Positions 1-9,025 of a stretch of 64,000 bases of DNA are shown here, piece after piece. The position numbers and the translations under genes were made by a program. The notes beneath the pieces are model-generated. The model was given only the letters and a program-made list of their open reading frames with translations, ran no database searches and was not told the DNA's origin. How positions within the stretch are numbered: the stretch's first letter is position 1; every line of letters starts with the position of its first letter. The DNA is from Betaproteobacteria bacterium Ga0077526 (lineage in GTDB: Bacteria; Pseudomonadota; Gammaproteobacteria; Burkholderiales; Ga0077523): NCBI GenBank assembly GCA_001464765.1, contig LNDV01000029.1:124001-188000 (forward strand). Direction: 5' to 3'.

Positions 1-518
1 GTGAGGAGCATCTCCATGGCGCGCTTGCGCGACAGGTTGCGTGAGAGCGCGACCGCCGGCGTGGAGCAGAACAGCCCCACGTTGATGCCCGACGTGGCGA
101 AGCGCGAGTTGTCGGCCGCCACGGCGAGGTCGCACGCGGCGACGAGCTGGCAGCCTGCTGCGGTGGCGATGCCGTGGACCCGGGCGATCACGGGCTGGGG
201 GAGGCGCGCCATGGTGAGCATGAACTTGCTGCACTGGGCGAAGAGCGCGTCGTAGAACTCCTTGCGGGGGTTGCCGCGCATTTCCTTCAGATCATGACCG
301 GCGCAGAACGCCGGCCCGTTCGCGGCGATGACCACGACCCGCACGCTCTTGTCATCGGCGATGGATTCCAGGGTCGATTGCAGTTCCGATAGCATTGCCC
401 GCGACAGGGCGTTGTACTGTGCCGGCCGGTTCAGGGTCAGTCTGGCGATGCCAGCGCTGTCTTCGCGGAGAAGAATGGCTTCGGCGGTAGCGGATCGAGT
501 TTCCAGGGTGGCAGACAT
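1..518 (-). CDS. Enoyl-CoA hydratase/isomerase family protein, ECHDC3-like (3' end outside window)
   Basis: The crotonase fold is recognisable in the 172 residues present. FCAGHDL (71-77) supplies the first oxyanion-hole glycine and [11 protein letters not shown] (120-130) the second. Family knowledge: hydratases use two glutamates, one in GGGCE and one in PEI. Here those positions read GCQ and SGIN, so both glutamates are absent. The stretch from the second glycine (TAAGCQLVA...NVGLFCSTP) matches my recollection of the ECHDC3 subgroup, whose reaction is not settled. The start is ATG at 518, with GAGGA seven bases upstream. It overlaps the start of the divergent patatin gene by two bases. The C-terminus lies beyond base 1. 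A CoA-thioester substrate is likely; true hydratase activity is doubtful. Confidence 0.85.
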   Translation of the reverse strand, partial: MSATLETRSATAEAILLREDSAGIARLTLNRPAQYNALSRAMLSELQSTLESIADDKSVRVVVIAANGPAFCAGHDLKEMRGNPRKEFYDALFAQCSKFMLTMARLPQPVIARVHGIATAAGCQLVAACDLAVAADNSRFATSGINVGLFCSTPAVALSRNLSRKRAMEMLL

Positions 519-2781
519 GACGGCGTTTCCTCGCACAGCGGATGAATCCCAGCATTATAGGTCCGGCAGGGGGTGGAGCCTCGGGCTGCGGGCCCTGCTT
601 CTTCTCGCCGCCTGTGCGTGGGCCTTCCCGTCGGGCGCGGCGGACGAGCCGCCCCGCCGTCCGAAGGTCGGGCTCGTCCTGTCCGGCGGCGGGGCCCTGG
701 GCATTGCGCACGTCGGTGTCCTGCAGGTCCTGAGGGAGTTGCGCGTCCCCGTCGACCTGGTGGTCGGCACCAGCATGGGCTCGATCGTCGGCGCCTCCTT
801 CGCGAGCGGCATGAGCCCCGAGGAGCAGGCGCGACGCATCGCGGCCATCGACTGGGACGCCGTCCGCCGTGACGAGCCGCCCCGCGCGGACCAGTCGATC
901 CTGCGCAAGCAGCTCGATGTCACCGGTCTCTGGGGCGTGGAACTCGGGATGCGCGATGGCGTGCCGTTTCTGCCGAGGGGGGCGATCGCCGGACAGGAAC
1001 TGCTCCGGGTGCTCCGCGGCTTCGTCCGCGAGCCGCCGGAGGGCGATTTCGACCGCCTGTCCGTCCCCTACCGGGCCGTGGCGACCGATATCGAGACCGG
1101 ACGCATGGTGGTCCTCTCGCGCGGCGATCTCGCACGGTCGATGCGAGCGAGCATGTCGGTACCCGGCGTCGTCGCCCCCGAGGAAATCGACGGCCGCATC
1201 CTGCTCGACGGCGGGCTCGTGCGGAATCTTCCCGTCGATGTGGCGCGGCAGATGGGCGCGGAAGTGATCATCGCGGTCAACCTCGGCACGAAGTTGCTGC
1301 GGCGCGAGGACCTCCAGTCGGTGCTGGGCGTGTCGCTGCAGATGATCAACATCCTCACCGAACAGAATGTCCGCCGGTCGCTCGCCGAACTCACCGACCG
1401 CGACATCCTGATCGAGCCCGACCTCAGCGGCTTCTCGGCGGTCGATTTCGACAAGTCCGTCGAGATCGTGCCCCGTGGTGCAGCGGCTGCGCGCGCGGTC
1501 GCTGCCCGCCTGCAGGCACTCTCGCTGTCTCAGGAGGACTTCGACGCGCTGCGCCTCGGGCAGGTGGAACGCCTGCTGCCACGGACTCCGGTGTCCGGCA
1601 TCAAGGTGGACACCGGTCGTCTCTCGTACGTGAACCCGGCCATCGTGGACGCCGTTCTTCGGAGTGAATCCGGCGCGCCGCCGGACGAAGACAGCCTCGG
1701 TGAACGGGTGAGCCGCCTCTACGGTCGCGGGGATCTGGCGCGCATCGACTATCGCTTCGTCGACAAGGAGGGCCAGCGGACCCTCGAAGTGGAGACCACG
1801 GAGAAGCCTCGCGGTCCGTCCTACCTGCGATTCGGCTTGAAGCTCTTCAGCGACTTCAAGGGCGACGGCCGCTTCAGCCTGCTCGCCTTCTACAACAAGA
1901 CCTGGATCAACTCGCTCGGTGCCGAATGGCGCACGCTCGCGCAGCTCGGCCACAACCCGGGCATCAGCTCGGAGTTCTATCAGCCGCTCGATCTGCGGGG
2001 CTGGCTCTTCATAGCGCCCCGGATCCAGTCGTCACAGCGCACCTGGGACATCTTCCTGGACAACCAGCGCGTGGCGCAGTACCAGGTCCGGCAGACCGGC
2101 GTCGGCCTCGATGTCGGCGCCAACTTCGAGCGGTGGGGCGAGTTGCGGGCCGGCGTGTACCGCGCTTCCGCGTCGGCGACACCGTCGACCGCCTTCTTCG
2201 GTTTCCAGGCCGTGGACTTCACCATCGCCAACTTCAACGTACGCGCGCTCTACGACCGGCTGGACAACATCAACTTTCCGACGGACGGCACCTATGCTGC
2301 CGCGTCGGTCGTGAAGTCCTCCCAGTTTCTGGGCGCAACGTCGGGGTACACCACCGCGCAGTTCGAGGCGGCGCAGGCGTTCGGCGTGCGCGCGCACAGC
2401 GCGGTGCTCACCGTTCGCGGTGGCCGGTCGCTGTCGGGCGACCTGCCGATCTACGACTTCTACACGCTGGGCGGCTTCCTCAACCTCTCCGGCTATCAGT
2501 TCGGTCAGCTCACGGGCGATGCCTTCACCATGGGACGGCTGGCGTACTACTACCGGCTCAAGAGGATTCCGGCGCTCGTCGACGGCCTGTTCATCGGCGG
2601 CTCGCTCGAAGGCGGCAGTGTCTACGAGCACCGCGGTACTCCCGCGGCTGCCGCGTCGGGTTTCGTCGTTGCCGGTTCCGTGTTCATCGCCGCGGACACC
2701 GCGCTGGGTCCGCTCTATCTGGCCTATGGCCGTGCGGAAGGCGGTCAGAACGCGCTCTATCTCTTCCTCGGCCGGCCGTGA
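517..2781 (+). CDS. Patatin-like phospholipase with POTRA and Omp85-type beta-barrel (type Vd secretion, PlpD-like)
   Basis: A 754-residue exported lipase fused to its own outer-membrane translocator. After an N-terminal hydrophobic signal (about 22-42) comes the patatin domain: glycine loop SGGGALG (56-62), nucleophile elbow GTSMG with Ser86, and DGG with Asp231, giving the Ser-Asp dyad. Residues about 360-438 resemble one POTRA domain; the rest, to the terminal LYLFLGRP, is rich in alternating aromatic strands like a 16-stranded Omp85 barrel. This order is that of Pseudomonas PlpD. Family knowledge predicts phospholipase A-type activity, with the lipase domain exported through the barrel. 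ATG 517 is the only sensible start before the signal peptide; GGGTGG lies five bases upstream. The gene is divergent from the hydratase with overlapping starts. Confidence 0.9.
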   Translation: MTAFPRTADESQHYRSGRGWSLGLRALLLLAACAWAFPSGAADEPPRRPKVGLVLSGGGALGIAHVGVLQVLRELRVPVDLVVGTSMGSIVGASFASGMSPEEQARRIAAIDWDAVRRDEPPRADQSILRKQLDVTGLWGVELGMRDGVPFLPRGAIAGQELLRVLRGFVREPPEGDFDRLSVPYRAVATDIETGRMVVLSRGDLARSMRASMSVPGVVAPEEIDGRILLDGGLVRNLPVDVARQMGAEVIIAVNLGTKLLRREDLQSVLGVSLQMINILTEQNVRRSLAELTDRDILIEPDLSGFSAVDFDKSVEIVPRGAAAARAVAARLQALSLSQEDFDALRLGQVERLLPRTPVSGIKVDTGRLSYVNPAIVDAVLRSESGAPPDEDSLGERVSRLYGRGDLARIDYRFVDKEGQRTLEVETTEKPRGPSYLRFGLKLFSDFKGDGRFSLLAFYNKTWINSLGAEWRTLAQLGHNPGISSEFYQPLDLRGWLFIAPRIQSSQRTWDIFLDNQRVAQYQVRQTGVGLDVGANFERWGELRAGVYRASASATPSTAFFGFQAVDFTIANFNVRALYDRLDNINFPTDGTYAAASVVKSSQFLGATSGYTTAQFEAAQAFGVRAHSAVLTVRGGRSLSGDLPIYDFYTLGGFLNLSGYQFGQLTGDAFTMGRLAYYYRLKRIPALVDGLFIGGSLEGGSVYEHRGTPAAAASGFVVAGSVFIAADTALGPLYLAYGRAEGGQNALYLFLGRP
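554..559 (-). promoter_or_regulatory. Perfect TATAAT -10-like box for the enoyl-CoA hydratase gene
   Basis: On the minus strand this hexamer is exactly TATAAT, rare in such GC-rich sequence. It lies about 36 bases upstream of the hydratase ATG and inside the patatin coding sequence. I see no good -35 hexamer at 16-18 bases, so this is a candidate only. Confidence 0.35.
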
Positions 2782-2799
2782 TCCCGCTGCCGCGCGGGC

Positions 2800-3060
2800 T
2801 CAGGAGGCGGCGTCGTCCGCGGGACCGTCGGCGTCCCGGCGGATCGATTCGAACGGGGTCTTTGTCGGTGCGGAGGGCTGCAGACCGAGCACGATCGACA
2901 GCAGGTCCCGGCATCGCCGACAGACCGGGACGGCTTCGACCTGCGCAGCTCGACGCTCCTCGTTTTCGTGATGCCGAAGTGCCGCCCGACGCGGCCATGT
3001 GCACCGGTCAGGGCGCCGGGCGCTCCATGCGGCACGAGGTGGGTACGACCGTGTCCGCAC
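2800..3060 (-). CDS. Possible small protein with a CRRC motif (doubtful)
   Basis: A GTG-initiated frame of 86 codons overlaps the last 53 bases of the upstream binding-protein gene. Its C-terminal two thirds reads plausibly (acidic-basic HENEERRAAQVEA, then CRRCRDLLSIVLGL), while the N-terminal part lying over the neighbour is poor. I recognise no family and see no clear ribosome site. It may be a real short gene starting further in, or chance. Confidence 0.2.
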   Translation of the reverse strand: MRTRSYPPRAAWSARRPDRCTWPRRAALRHHENEERRAAQVEAVPVCRRCRDLLSIVLGLQPSAPTKTPFESIRRDADGPADDAAS

Positions 3061-4255
3061 TTTCGAAGCGCCGCTCCGTACGCCAGCCGAAGCCGGTGTT
3101 CTCCAGGTCATAGCGGACCCCGTCGGTTCCTGCCCGGGAAAACGTCGCCAGGTAGAGCGGCTGGAAGATCTGGTGATCGTCGGCGCGCATCCACACTTCG
3201 CCCGTCGGTCCCGCGAAGCGCATGCCTTCCAGCGCCAGCGCGATCTTCGCGGGTTCGGTCGAGCCCGCCTGATCGATGGCCTTGACCAGCATGAGCATCG
3301 CAAGGCGCCCCGGCAGCCAGATGTAGTCGCGCTTGAAGCGTGCCTTGAACCGGTTGGCGAAGTCCTCCAGCGTGTTGCCGGCCACGTTCGCATGCCACTG
3401 GGTGAGCGTCTTCACCCGGTCCGCGCCGGCCGCGCCGATGGCCGACGGCGTGCCATCGAGGTAGGCATACGGGGCGTAGTAGCGGACGTCCAGGCCAAGT
3501 TCGCGTCCCGCCTTGACGAGCAGCGACAGGTCCGGCCCCCAGTTGCCTGTGATGACCGTATCCGCACCCGAAGCGCGGATCTTCGTTACGTACGGCGAGA
3601 AATCCTTGATCTTGCCGAGCGGGTGCAGATCGTCGCCCACGATCTGGATGTCGCTGCGTTTGCGGGCGAGCATCTCCTTCGCATCCCGGCTCACCAGCTG
3701 ACCCCAGGTGTAGTCCTGGTTGATCAGGTAGACGCGTTTCACCTTCCGGTCCGCGGCGACGGAATCCGTGACGGCCTGCAGCTTGATGTGGCCGTGCGAA
3801 TCGAACCGGAAGTGCCAGAAGCTGCAGCGCGATTCCGTGAATACCGGATCGATGGCCCCATGGTTGAGATAGAGGACCGTACGGTCGGGGTTGCGGGCGT
3901 TGTGCTTGGTGACGCCCTCGAGCAGCGCGCTGGCGACACTGGAACTCGCCGCCTGGATGACGACGCGCGCCCCCTGGTCGATCGCCGCCTGCAGGGCGAG
4001 CGCACTGTCCTGCGGTGTGCCCTTGCCGTCCAGGGTGATGAGCTCCAGCCGGGTCCCGCCCAGCACGCCGCCCTTGCCGTTGATCTCCTCGACCATGGTC
4101 TGCAACAGCGCCGCATTGGATTCCCCCGCGAGGGCGAAGGGCCCGCTGAGCGGGTCGATCATGGCGATCTTGAGGGTCGGCGGGGCCGCATGCGAGAGCG
4201 TGACGGTCCCGAGGAGTATCGAGAAAAGAATCGTGACGAACACACGCAGATGCAT
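3008..4255 (-). CDS. Branched-chain amino-acid/amide-type ABC transporter substrate-binding protein (LivK-like)
   Basis: A 415-residue periplasmic binding protein of the Peripla_BP_6 class. A signal peptide (about 1-23, cleaved after SHAA) is followed by LKIAMIDPLSGPFA, the usual opening strand of this family, then INGKGGVLGG and the two-lobed fold typical of LivJ/LivK/UrtA proteins. It would capture a small amide or amino-acid-like ligand and hand it to a membrane permease. No permease or ATPase of the Liv type is adjacent, so it is an orphan here. ATG 4255 has GGAGG six bases upstream. The ligand cannot be named from sequence. Confidence 0.88.
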   Translation of the reverse strand: MHLRVFVTILFSILLGTVTLSHAAPPTLKIAMIDPLSGPFALAGESNAALLQTMVEEINGKGGVLGGTRLELITLDGKGTPQDSALALQAAIDQGARVVIQAASSSVASALLEGVTKHNARNPDRTVLYLNHGAIDPVFTESRCSFWHFRFDSHGHIKLQAVTDSVAADRKVKRVYLINQDYTWGQLVSRDAKEMLARKRSDIQIVGDDLHPLGKIKDFSPYVTKIRASGADTVITGNWGPDLSLLVKAGRELGLDVRYYAPYAYLDGTPSAIGAAGADRVKTLTQWHANVAGNTLEDFANRFKARFKRDYIWLPGRLAMLMLVKAIDQAGSTEPAKIALALEGMRFAGPTGEVWMRADDHQIFQPLYLATFSRAGTDGVRYDLENTGFGWRTERRFESADTVVPTSCRMERPAP

Positions 4256-4532
4256 GGCGAGCCTCCGGGATGTGGCGATGCAGCAATCGAGCGGTCTGAC
4301 TTCGTGATGCGCAGATACGATACTCTGCCGATCCTTACGGATGGGCTACGTATTGGCGCGCGTCGACTTGTTTCCCGACCGATCCTTGTGCTCCTGTTGA
4401 AGTCGGTTTGCCGCCCGCGTTTCCGACTCGGCGTCGGAACCGCTCCCCGACCGTCAGGCGCAGAATGTCAGCCCGTGCCCGACCCCGAGATGTCGCGATA
4501 CCCAACAATGCCGGACCGGCGAGGAGAACGTC

Positions 4533-5357
4533 ATGTCACAACCCAATCCCTACAACCGCGACTACCTGCTCGACAGCGATGTCGAACCGCTGCGCCTCGA
4601 GCGGCAGGCTCGCATCTACGGGTTCGAGGACGATCTCGCGCATCTCGCTCCGGCCTCGTCGGACCGCGTGCTCGATGCAGGGTGCGGATCCGGCGCCATC
4701 ACCCGGGCGATCGCCGGTGCGGTCCCGCAGGGTTCCGCCACGGGACTCGACCGCAGCACCCAGTACATCGACTTTGCCCGGCGTGCCGCGGCGGGCGAGG
4801 GTCTGCTGAACACGCGGTTCGAGGTCGGCGATGTCACCGCGCTGCCGTTTCCAGATGCCACCTTCGATGTGGTCTGGTCGAAGCACCTGCTGCAGTGGGT
4901 CAAGGAGCGCGAGTCTGCGCTCGCCGAGTTCCGTCGCGTGTGCCGCCCGGGCGGGCGTGTGGTGGCATGCAACTTCGATCACTTCGGCGTCGTGCAGTAC
5001 CCCGAGGACGCGCGATTCACCGCGGACATGGAACGCTGGTTCGCCGCCGCGAACGCGGAGATGGGCTTCGACAACCGGATGGGGCGCAAGCTGCCGCATC
5101 TGTTCGCGCAGGCCGGGCTCACTGACATCCGTGTCCGGTTCATTCCGGATGCGTGCTTCGGCGGCCTGGGAGGTGACCCCGAGAAGAGCTGGAACTGGGA
5201 GACACAGTTCACCAGCCTGCTGGGATTCAGCGCGAAGGTGTTCGGGTCGCACGAGGCCGCGGTCGACTTCCGCGATCGCCTCGTCGAGCGGTTCAGCCGG
5301 CCGGATGTGTACTCGTACTGCGCGCTTTTCTACGTCGAGGGGCGTGTGCCCCGGTAA
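4533..5357 (+). CDS. Class I SAM-dependent methyltransferase
   Basis: A 274-residue cytoplasmic protein of the Methyltransf_11/25 type. Motif I is VLDAGCGSG (46-54); an acidic residue in GLDRS ends the second strand, FPDATFDVVWS is the post-II region, and RVCRPGGRVVACN is the usual motif around the fourth strand. The acceptor is unknown. Neighbours are transporters and give no pathway clue. ATG 4533 has GAGGAGA seven bases upstream. The gene ends in a palindrome that also contains the stop of the convergent ABC gene. Resemblance to ubiquinone/menaquinone methyltransferases is only fold-level. Confidence 0.85.
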   Translation: MSQPNPYNRDYLLDSDVEPLRLERQARIYGFEDDLAHLAPASSDRVLDAGCGSGAITRAIAGAVPQGSATGLDRSTQYIDFARRAAAGEGLLNTRFEVGDVTALPFPDATFDVVWSKHLLQWVKERESALAEFRRVCRPGGRVVACNFDHFGVVQYPEDARFTADMERWFAAANAEMGFDNRMGRKLPHLFAQAGLTDIRVRFIPDACFGGLGGDPEKSWNWETQFTSLLGFSAKVFGSHEAAVDFRDRLVERFSRPDVYSYCALFYVEGRVPR

Positions 5358-5382
5358 GAAAGGTCCGGACCTTTCTTACCGG
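5351..5382. terminator. Perfect 32-bp palindrome between convergent genes (bidirectional terminator candidate)
   Basis: Bases 5351-5366 are the exact reverse complement of 5367-5382. The arms contain the TAA stop of the methyltransferase (5355-5357) and, mirror-wise, the TAA stop of the minus-strand ABC ATPase (5376-5378). There is an A/T-rich AAGAAA/TTTCTT segment in the stem and no long U tract. Confidence 0.6.
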
Positions 5383-6338
5383 TGGAGGTGACAGAAGACG
5401 ACGTGCTTCCGGGGGCCGTGCTCGGTCATCGCGGGTGCGGTGGTCCTGCATATCTCCGTGGCGTGGGCGCAACGGGGATGGAACGCGCAGCCCGACGGCG
5501 GGCTCTCGGGATTGGGGAGGTCGCCGCCGGGCAACGGGGCGTCGGCTGCACTGCCCGGTTCCATGCGTGGAATCGCTGCAATCAGCGAGCGCGTGTACGG
5601 GTGTTTGGGGTCGGCGTAGAGATCCTCCGCGGCGCCCATCTCCACGATCCTTCCGAGATACATGACCGCCACGGTGTCGGCGATGTACTTCACCACGGCC
5701 AGATTGTGCGAGATGAAGAGGTAGGTGAGTCCGCGGTCACGCTTGAGGGCGTTCAGCAGGTTCAGGATCTGCGACTGGATCGACACGTCCAGCGCCGACA
5801 CCGGCTCGTCCGCGACGATGAACTCCGGGTGCAGCGCCAGCGCCCGGGCGATGCAGATCCGCTGTCGTTGGCCGCCGGAGAATTCGTGCGGGTAGCGACG
5901 TGCTGCCTCGGGAGGCAGCCCCACCGTGTCGAGCAGGCGCGCGACTTCCGACGCCCGCTCCGCCGCGGTCCCGATGTCGTGGATCACCATCGGCTCCGCG
6001 ATCAGCGACGCCACCGTCATCCTCGGGTCGAGGGATGCATACGGGTCCTGGAAAATCATCTGCATGTGGCGCCGCATCCGGCGCAGCGCCTCGGACGGCA
6101 GGATCGTGAGTTCCTTGCCCAGCAGGCGGACGCTGCCGGAGGTCGGCGGCAGCAATTGCACGATGGTGCGACCCAGCGTGGACTTGCCGCAGCCGGATTC
6201 GCCGACGATGCCGAGCGTTTCACCGCGGCGCTGCACGAAGCTCACCGAGTTCACGGCGTGCAGCACGCCGCGCCCGCCCTTCAGCGGAAAATCCTTCACG
6301 AGCGAATCCACTTCCAGCAGGGGCAGGCCGTCGCTCAT
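5376..6338 (-). CDS. ABC transporter ATP-binding protein, DppF/OppF-type
   Basis: A 320-residue cytoplasmic ATPase, last gene of the peptide/nickel-type importer operon. Walker A is GESGCGKST (47-55), the signature is FSGGQRQR, and Walker B is FIVADEPVSALD. The C-terminal PKHPYTRSLIAAIPR is the oligopeptide-transporter extension, followed by a cysteine cluster (CAFHPRC...C) seen in DppD/DppF proteins. ATG 6338 overlaps the stop of the preceding ATPase gene by four bases (ATGA), indicating translational coupling. It would form a heterodimer with that protein to power the two permeases. Length is normal for the family. Confidence 0.95.
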   Translation of the reverse strand: MSDGLPLLEVDSLVKDFPLKGGRGVLHAVNSVSFVQRRGETLGIVGESGCGKSTLGRTIVQLLPPTSGSVRLLGKELTILPSEALRRMRRHMQMIFQDPYASLDPRMTVASLIAEPMVIHDIGTAAERASEVARLLDTVGLPPEAARRYPHEFSGGQRQRICIARALALHPEFIVADEPVSALDVSIQSQILNLLNALKRDRGLTYLFISHNLAVVKYIADTVAVMYLGRIVEMGAAEDLYADPKHPYTRSLIAAIPRMEPGSAADAPLPGGDLPNPESPPSGCAFHPRCAHATEICRTTAPAMTEHGPRKHVVFCHLHR

Positions 6339-7300
6339 GACACGGGGTGGAAGCAGGCCAGCGACCGGCCGTCCGCTTCGATCAGTTGGGGGGCTTCCTC
6401 ACGGCATCGGGAGGACGCCTGTCCGCATCGGGGCGCGAAACTGCAGCCCGTGCCGCGCTGACCGGGCGAGGGGACCATGCCCTCGATGGTGGCGAGCAGC
6501 TGGTCCTTGGGCGATTCGAGCGTGGGGGTGGAGGCCAGCAGCGCGCGCGTGTACGGATGCCGCGGTGCGCGGAACAGCTCGCCCACGCGGGCTGACTCGA
6601 CGATGCGGCCGGCGTACATCACGGCGACGCGATCACAGAACTGCGCCACCACGCCGAGATCGTGTGTCACGAACACGATGCCCATGCCGAACTCGTCCCG
6701 CAGTTCCCGGAGCAGCGTGAGGATCTGCGCCTGCAGCGTGACGTCGAGGGCGGTGGTGGGTTCATCGGCGATCAGCAGTTCAGGGCGCAGCATCAGGGCC
6801 ATCGCGATCAGGACACGCTGACGCAACCCGCCGGACAGTTCGTGCGGATACTGCTGAAGCCGTCTCTGCGGCGCATTGATGCCGACGCGTGCCAGCATTG
6901 CTAGGACGCGCTCCTCGCGCTCGGCCGCGCTCCCCCGGGTGTGTGTCGCGAGCGTCTCGCGCAACTGGCTGCCGATGGTGAACACAGGATTCAGGCTGGT
7001 CATCGGGTCCTGGAACACCACGCCGATGCGGCTGCCCCAGAGATTCCGCAAGGCTTTGGCGTCGAGACCCATCAGGTTGGTATCGCCGAGCCACGCCGCA
7101 CCGGTGTCCACGTGACTGGGTGGTGACGGCTGCAGGCGGACCGACGACAGCACCGTGACGGATTTTCCGCAGCCCGATTCGCCCACGAGACCCAGCGTCT
7201 CGCCGCGGTCCACGGAGAACGAAACGCCGTCGACGACGCGGACACGCCTGCCCGCGCCGCCGAAGCTCACGGCGAGATTGTCGACTCGAAAGACGGTCAT
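6335..7300 (-). CDS. ABC transporter ATP-binding protein, DppD/OppD-type
   Basis: The first of two ATPases in the operon, 321 residues from ATG 7300. Walker [10 protein letters not shown], signature LSGGLRQR, Walker [13 protein letters not shown], and the [14 protein letters not shown] extension place it in the DppD/OppD group. A GTG 15 bases upstream (7315) is an alternative start, but it falls inside the stem of a strong hairpin and neither start has a clear Shine-Dalgarno sequence. The gene overlaps the next ATPase by four bases. The pair energises peptide or nickel uptake. Confidence 0.94.
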   Translation of the reverse strand: MTVFRVDNLAVSFGGAGRRVRVVDGVSFSVDRGETLGLVGESGCGKSVTVLSSVRLQPSPPSHVDTGAAWLGDTNLMGLDAKALRNLWGSRIGVVFQDPMTSLNPVFTIGSQLRETLATHTRGSAAEREERVLAMLARVGINAPQRRLQQYPHELSGGLRQRVLIAMALMLRPELLIADEPTTALDVTLQAQILTLLRELRDEFGMGIVFVTHDLGVVAQFCDRVAVMYAGRIVESARVGELFRAPRHPYTRALLASTPTLESPKDQLLATIEGMVPSPGQRGTGCSFAPRCGQASSRCREEAPQLIEADGRSLACFHPVS

Positions 7301-7312
7301 TGCTGTCGGCAG

Positions 7313-7348
7313 CACACCCCGGCGCGGTGTCCGCTATGCCGGGGTGTG
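7313..7348 (-). terminator. Intra-operon hairpin between binding-protein gene and ATPase genes
   Basis: An exact 11-bp stem (7313-7323 with 7338-7348) and a 14-base loop sit in the 63-base gap after the binding-protein stop. There is no U tract. Such hairpins can stabilise the upstream mRNA or lower expression downstream; that role is inference. Confidence 0.5.
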
Positions 7349-7363
7349 CCGCCGCTCTTGCAC

Positions 7364-8980
7364 TCAGTTGCCCGAGAGGTGGATGTAGTCGTAGTTGATG
7401 GGAATGCGCACCGGGTCGACGTAGTAGGCATCGTTACCGCCGAGACGCTTCGAGTGCATGATGAAGCGCTGCTCGTTGAAGATCGGCACCCACGGCGCGT
7501 CCTTCATGATGTCGGTGAAGATGCCGCGCCACATCTCTTCGCGTTCCGCAGCCTTGGACGGGTCCGACAGGGCATCGGCCTTCGCGGCGCGGGCGTCGAG
7601 TTCCTTGTTGCAGTACCACGACCAGTTCCAGCCGCCGGGCGTGGCGCCGGCGCAGCCGAGGATCGGACCGTAGAAGTTGGAGGGATCGGGGAAGTCCGCA
7701 ATCCACGCCATGCCGCCGGACCAGATCATCGGGGCCGTCTTCGCCTTGCCGCCGGCGGCAATCACGTTGGCCTGCGCGAGCGCCTTGATCTGCGCGTCGA
7801 TGCCCACCTTCTTGAGATCTTCCTGGATGGCCTGGGCGATGCGCGGGTTCGGGTCCACGTTGTAGACGTAGAGCGTGGTCTTGAAGCCCTTCTCGAGACC
7901 GGCCTGCTTCAGCAGCTCCTTCGCCTTGGCGGGGTCGTACGCGTAGCCCTGGTAGTTCTTGTCGTAACCGGGCATCGACGGCGGCAGCGGCTGGTTGGCC
8001 GGCACGGCGCGGTTGTTGATGATCTTGACGATGCGCTGCTTGTCGATGGCCATGTTCACGGCCTGGCGCACCTCCACCTTGTCGAAGGGCTTCATCTGCA
8101 CGTTCATGGTGACGTAGCCCGTCTGCAGCTGGCCGCCCTCGATGATGGAGTCCTTGTACTTCGGGTCGTTGCGGATCTGCAGGAACTTCGCCGGCGGAAT
8201 GCCATCGCCCGCGAAGTCGGCCTCACCCTTCTCGATCTTGAGGATGGCGGTCATGGGCTCCAGGCCCACCTGGAAGGTGATCTGATCGAGACGCGGCACG
8301 CCCGGCACGTAGTAGTCGGGATTGCGCTTGAACACGAGCTGCTGGCCGAGCTTCCACTCGGCGAGCATGAAGGCGCCGGAACCGACGGGCTTCTTGCCGA
8401 AGTCCTTGCCGGCGGCATCCACGGCTTCCTTGGGCACCACCGAGGCGAAGTTGATGGCTATCGCATGCAGGAAGGTGGCATCCGGGCGGGTGAGCGTGAA
8501 CTTGACCGTGCCCGGGTCCACGACGGTGATGCCCTTGATCTCCTTCGCCTTGCCTTTCTTGAACGCATCCGTTCCCGAGATGGAATCGAAGAAGCCGGCG
8601 CCGGGGCTTTCGGTCTTGGGGTTGATCGTGCGCTCGAGGGAATACTTCACATCCTGGGCGACCACTTCGCGGCCGTTGTGGAACTTCGCCCCCTTGCGGA
8701 GCTTGAAGGTGTAGGTGAGGCCGTCCTTGGAGATGTCGTAGCTCTCCGCGAGGCCGGGCACCAGTTCGGCCGTACCGGGCTTGTACTCCATGAGGCGGGA
8801 GAACAGGCTCTTGATCATGGACCAGTTCACCCAGTCATAGCCGATCGCCGGGTCGAGCGTGACGATGTCGTCCTTGTACGTGACCACGATGGAACCGCCC
8901 TGCTTGGGCGTTTGCGCCTGGGCCATCGGGCCGATGAGGGATGCGGCCATCAGCGCAGCGAGAAGCACACGTCGTTTCAT
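7364..8980 (-). CDS. ABC transporter substrate-binding protein, peptide/nickel type (SBP_bac_5)
   Basis: A 538-residue periplasmic protein of the DppA/OppA class. A short signal peptide (1-22, ending AQAQ) is followed by GGSIVVTYKDDIVTLDPAIGYDW, the family's normal opening, and by the LRKGAKFHNGREVVAQDVKYSLER block that marks this group. It binds the transported ligand and delivers it to the permease pair encoded just upstream. The ligand (di/oligopeptide, opine or other) cannot be told. Gene order here is permease, permease, binding protein, ATPase, ATPase, unlike the usual binding-protein-first order. The start has AGGAGG about six bases upstream. Confidence 0.94.
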   Translation of the reverse strand: MKRRVLLAALMAASLIGPMAQAQTPKQGGSIVVTYKDDIVTLDPAIGYDWVNWSMIKSLFSRLMEYKPGTAELVPGLAESYDISKDGLTYTFKLRKGAKFHNGREVVAQDVKYSLERTINPKTESPGAGFFDSISGTDAFKKGKAKEIKGITVVDPGTVKFTLTRPDATFLHAIAINFASVVPKEAVDAAGKDFGKKPVGSGAFMLAEWKLGQQLVFKRNPDYYVPGVPRLDQITFQVGLEPMTAILKIEKGEADFAGDGIPPAKFLQIRNDPKYKDSIIEGGQLQTGYVTMNVQMKPFDKVEVRQAVNMAIDKQRIVKIINNRAVPANQPLPPSMPGYDKNYQGYAYDPAKAKELLKQAGLEKGFKTTLYVYNVDPNPRIAQAIQEDLKKVGIDAQIKALAQANVIAAGGKAKTAPMIWSGGMAWIADFPDPSNFYGPILGCAGATPGGWNWSWYCNKELDARAAKADALSDPSKAAEREEMWRGIFTDIMKDAPWVPIFNEQRFIMHSKRLGGNDAYYVDPVRIPINYDYIHLSGN

Positions 8981-9025
8981 GGGAACCTCCTGGTGTTGTG
9001 TCGGGTTTGGAAAGGGTGAGTCGGA

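Noticed and set aside
2999..5125. A 708-codon plus-strand frame over the LivK-like gene and the methyltransferase
   Set aside because: It is antisense to one gene and out of frame with the other; it lacks motifs.
7346..9019. A 557-codon plus-strand frame over the peptide-binding protein gene
   Set aside because: Antisense to a gene with a signal peptide and SBP_bac_5 blocks; the translation has no recognisable family.
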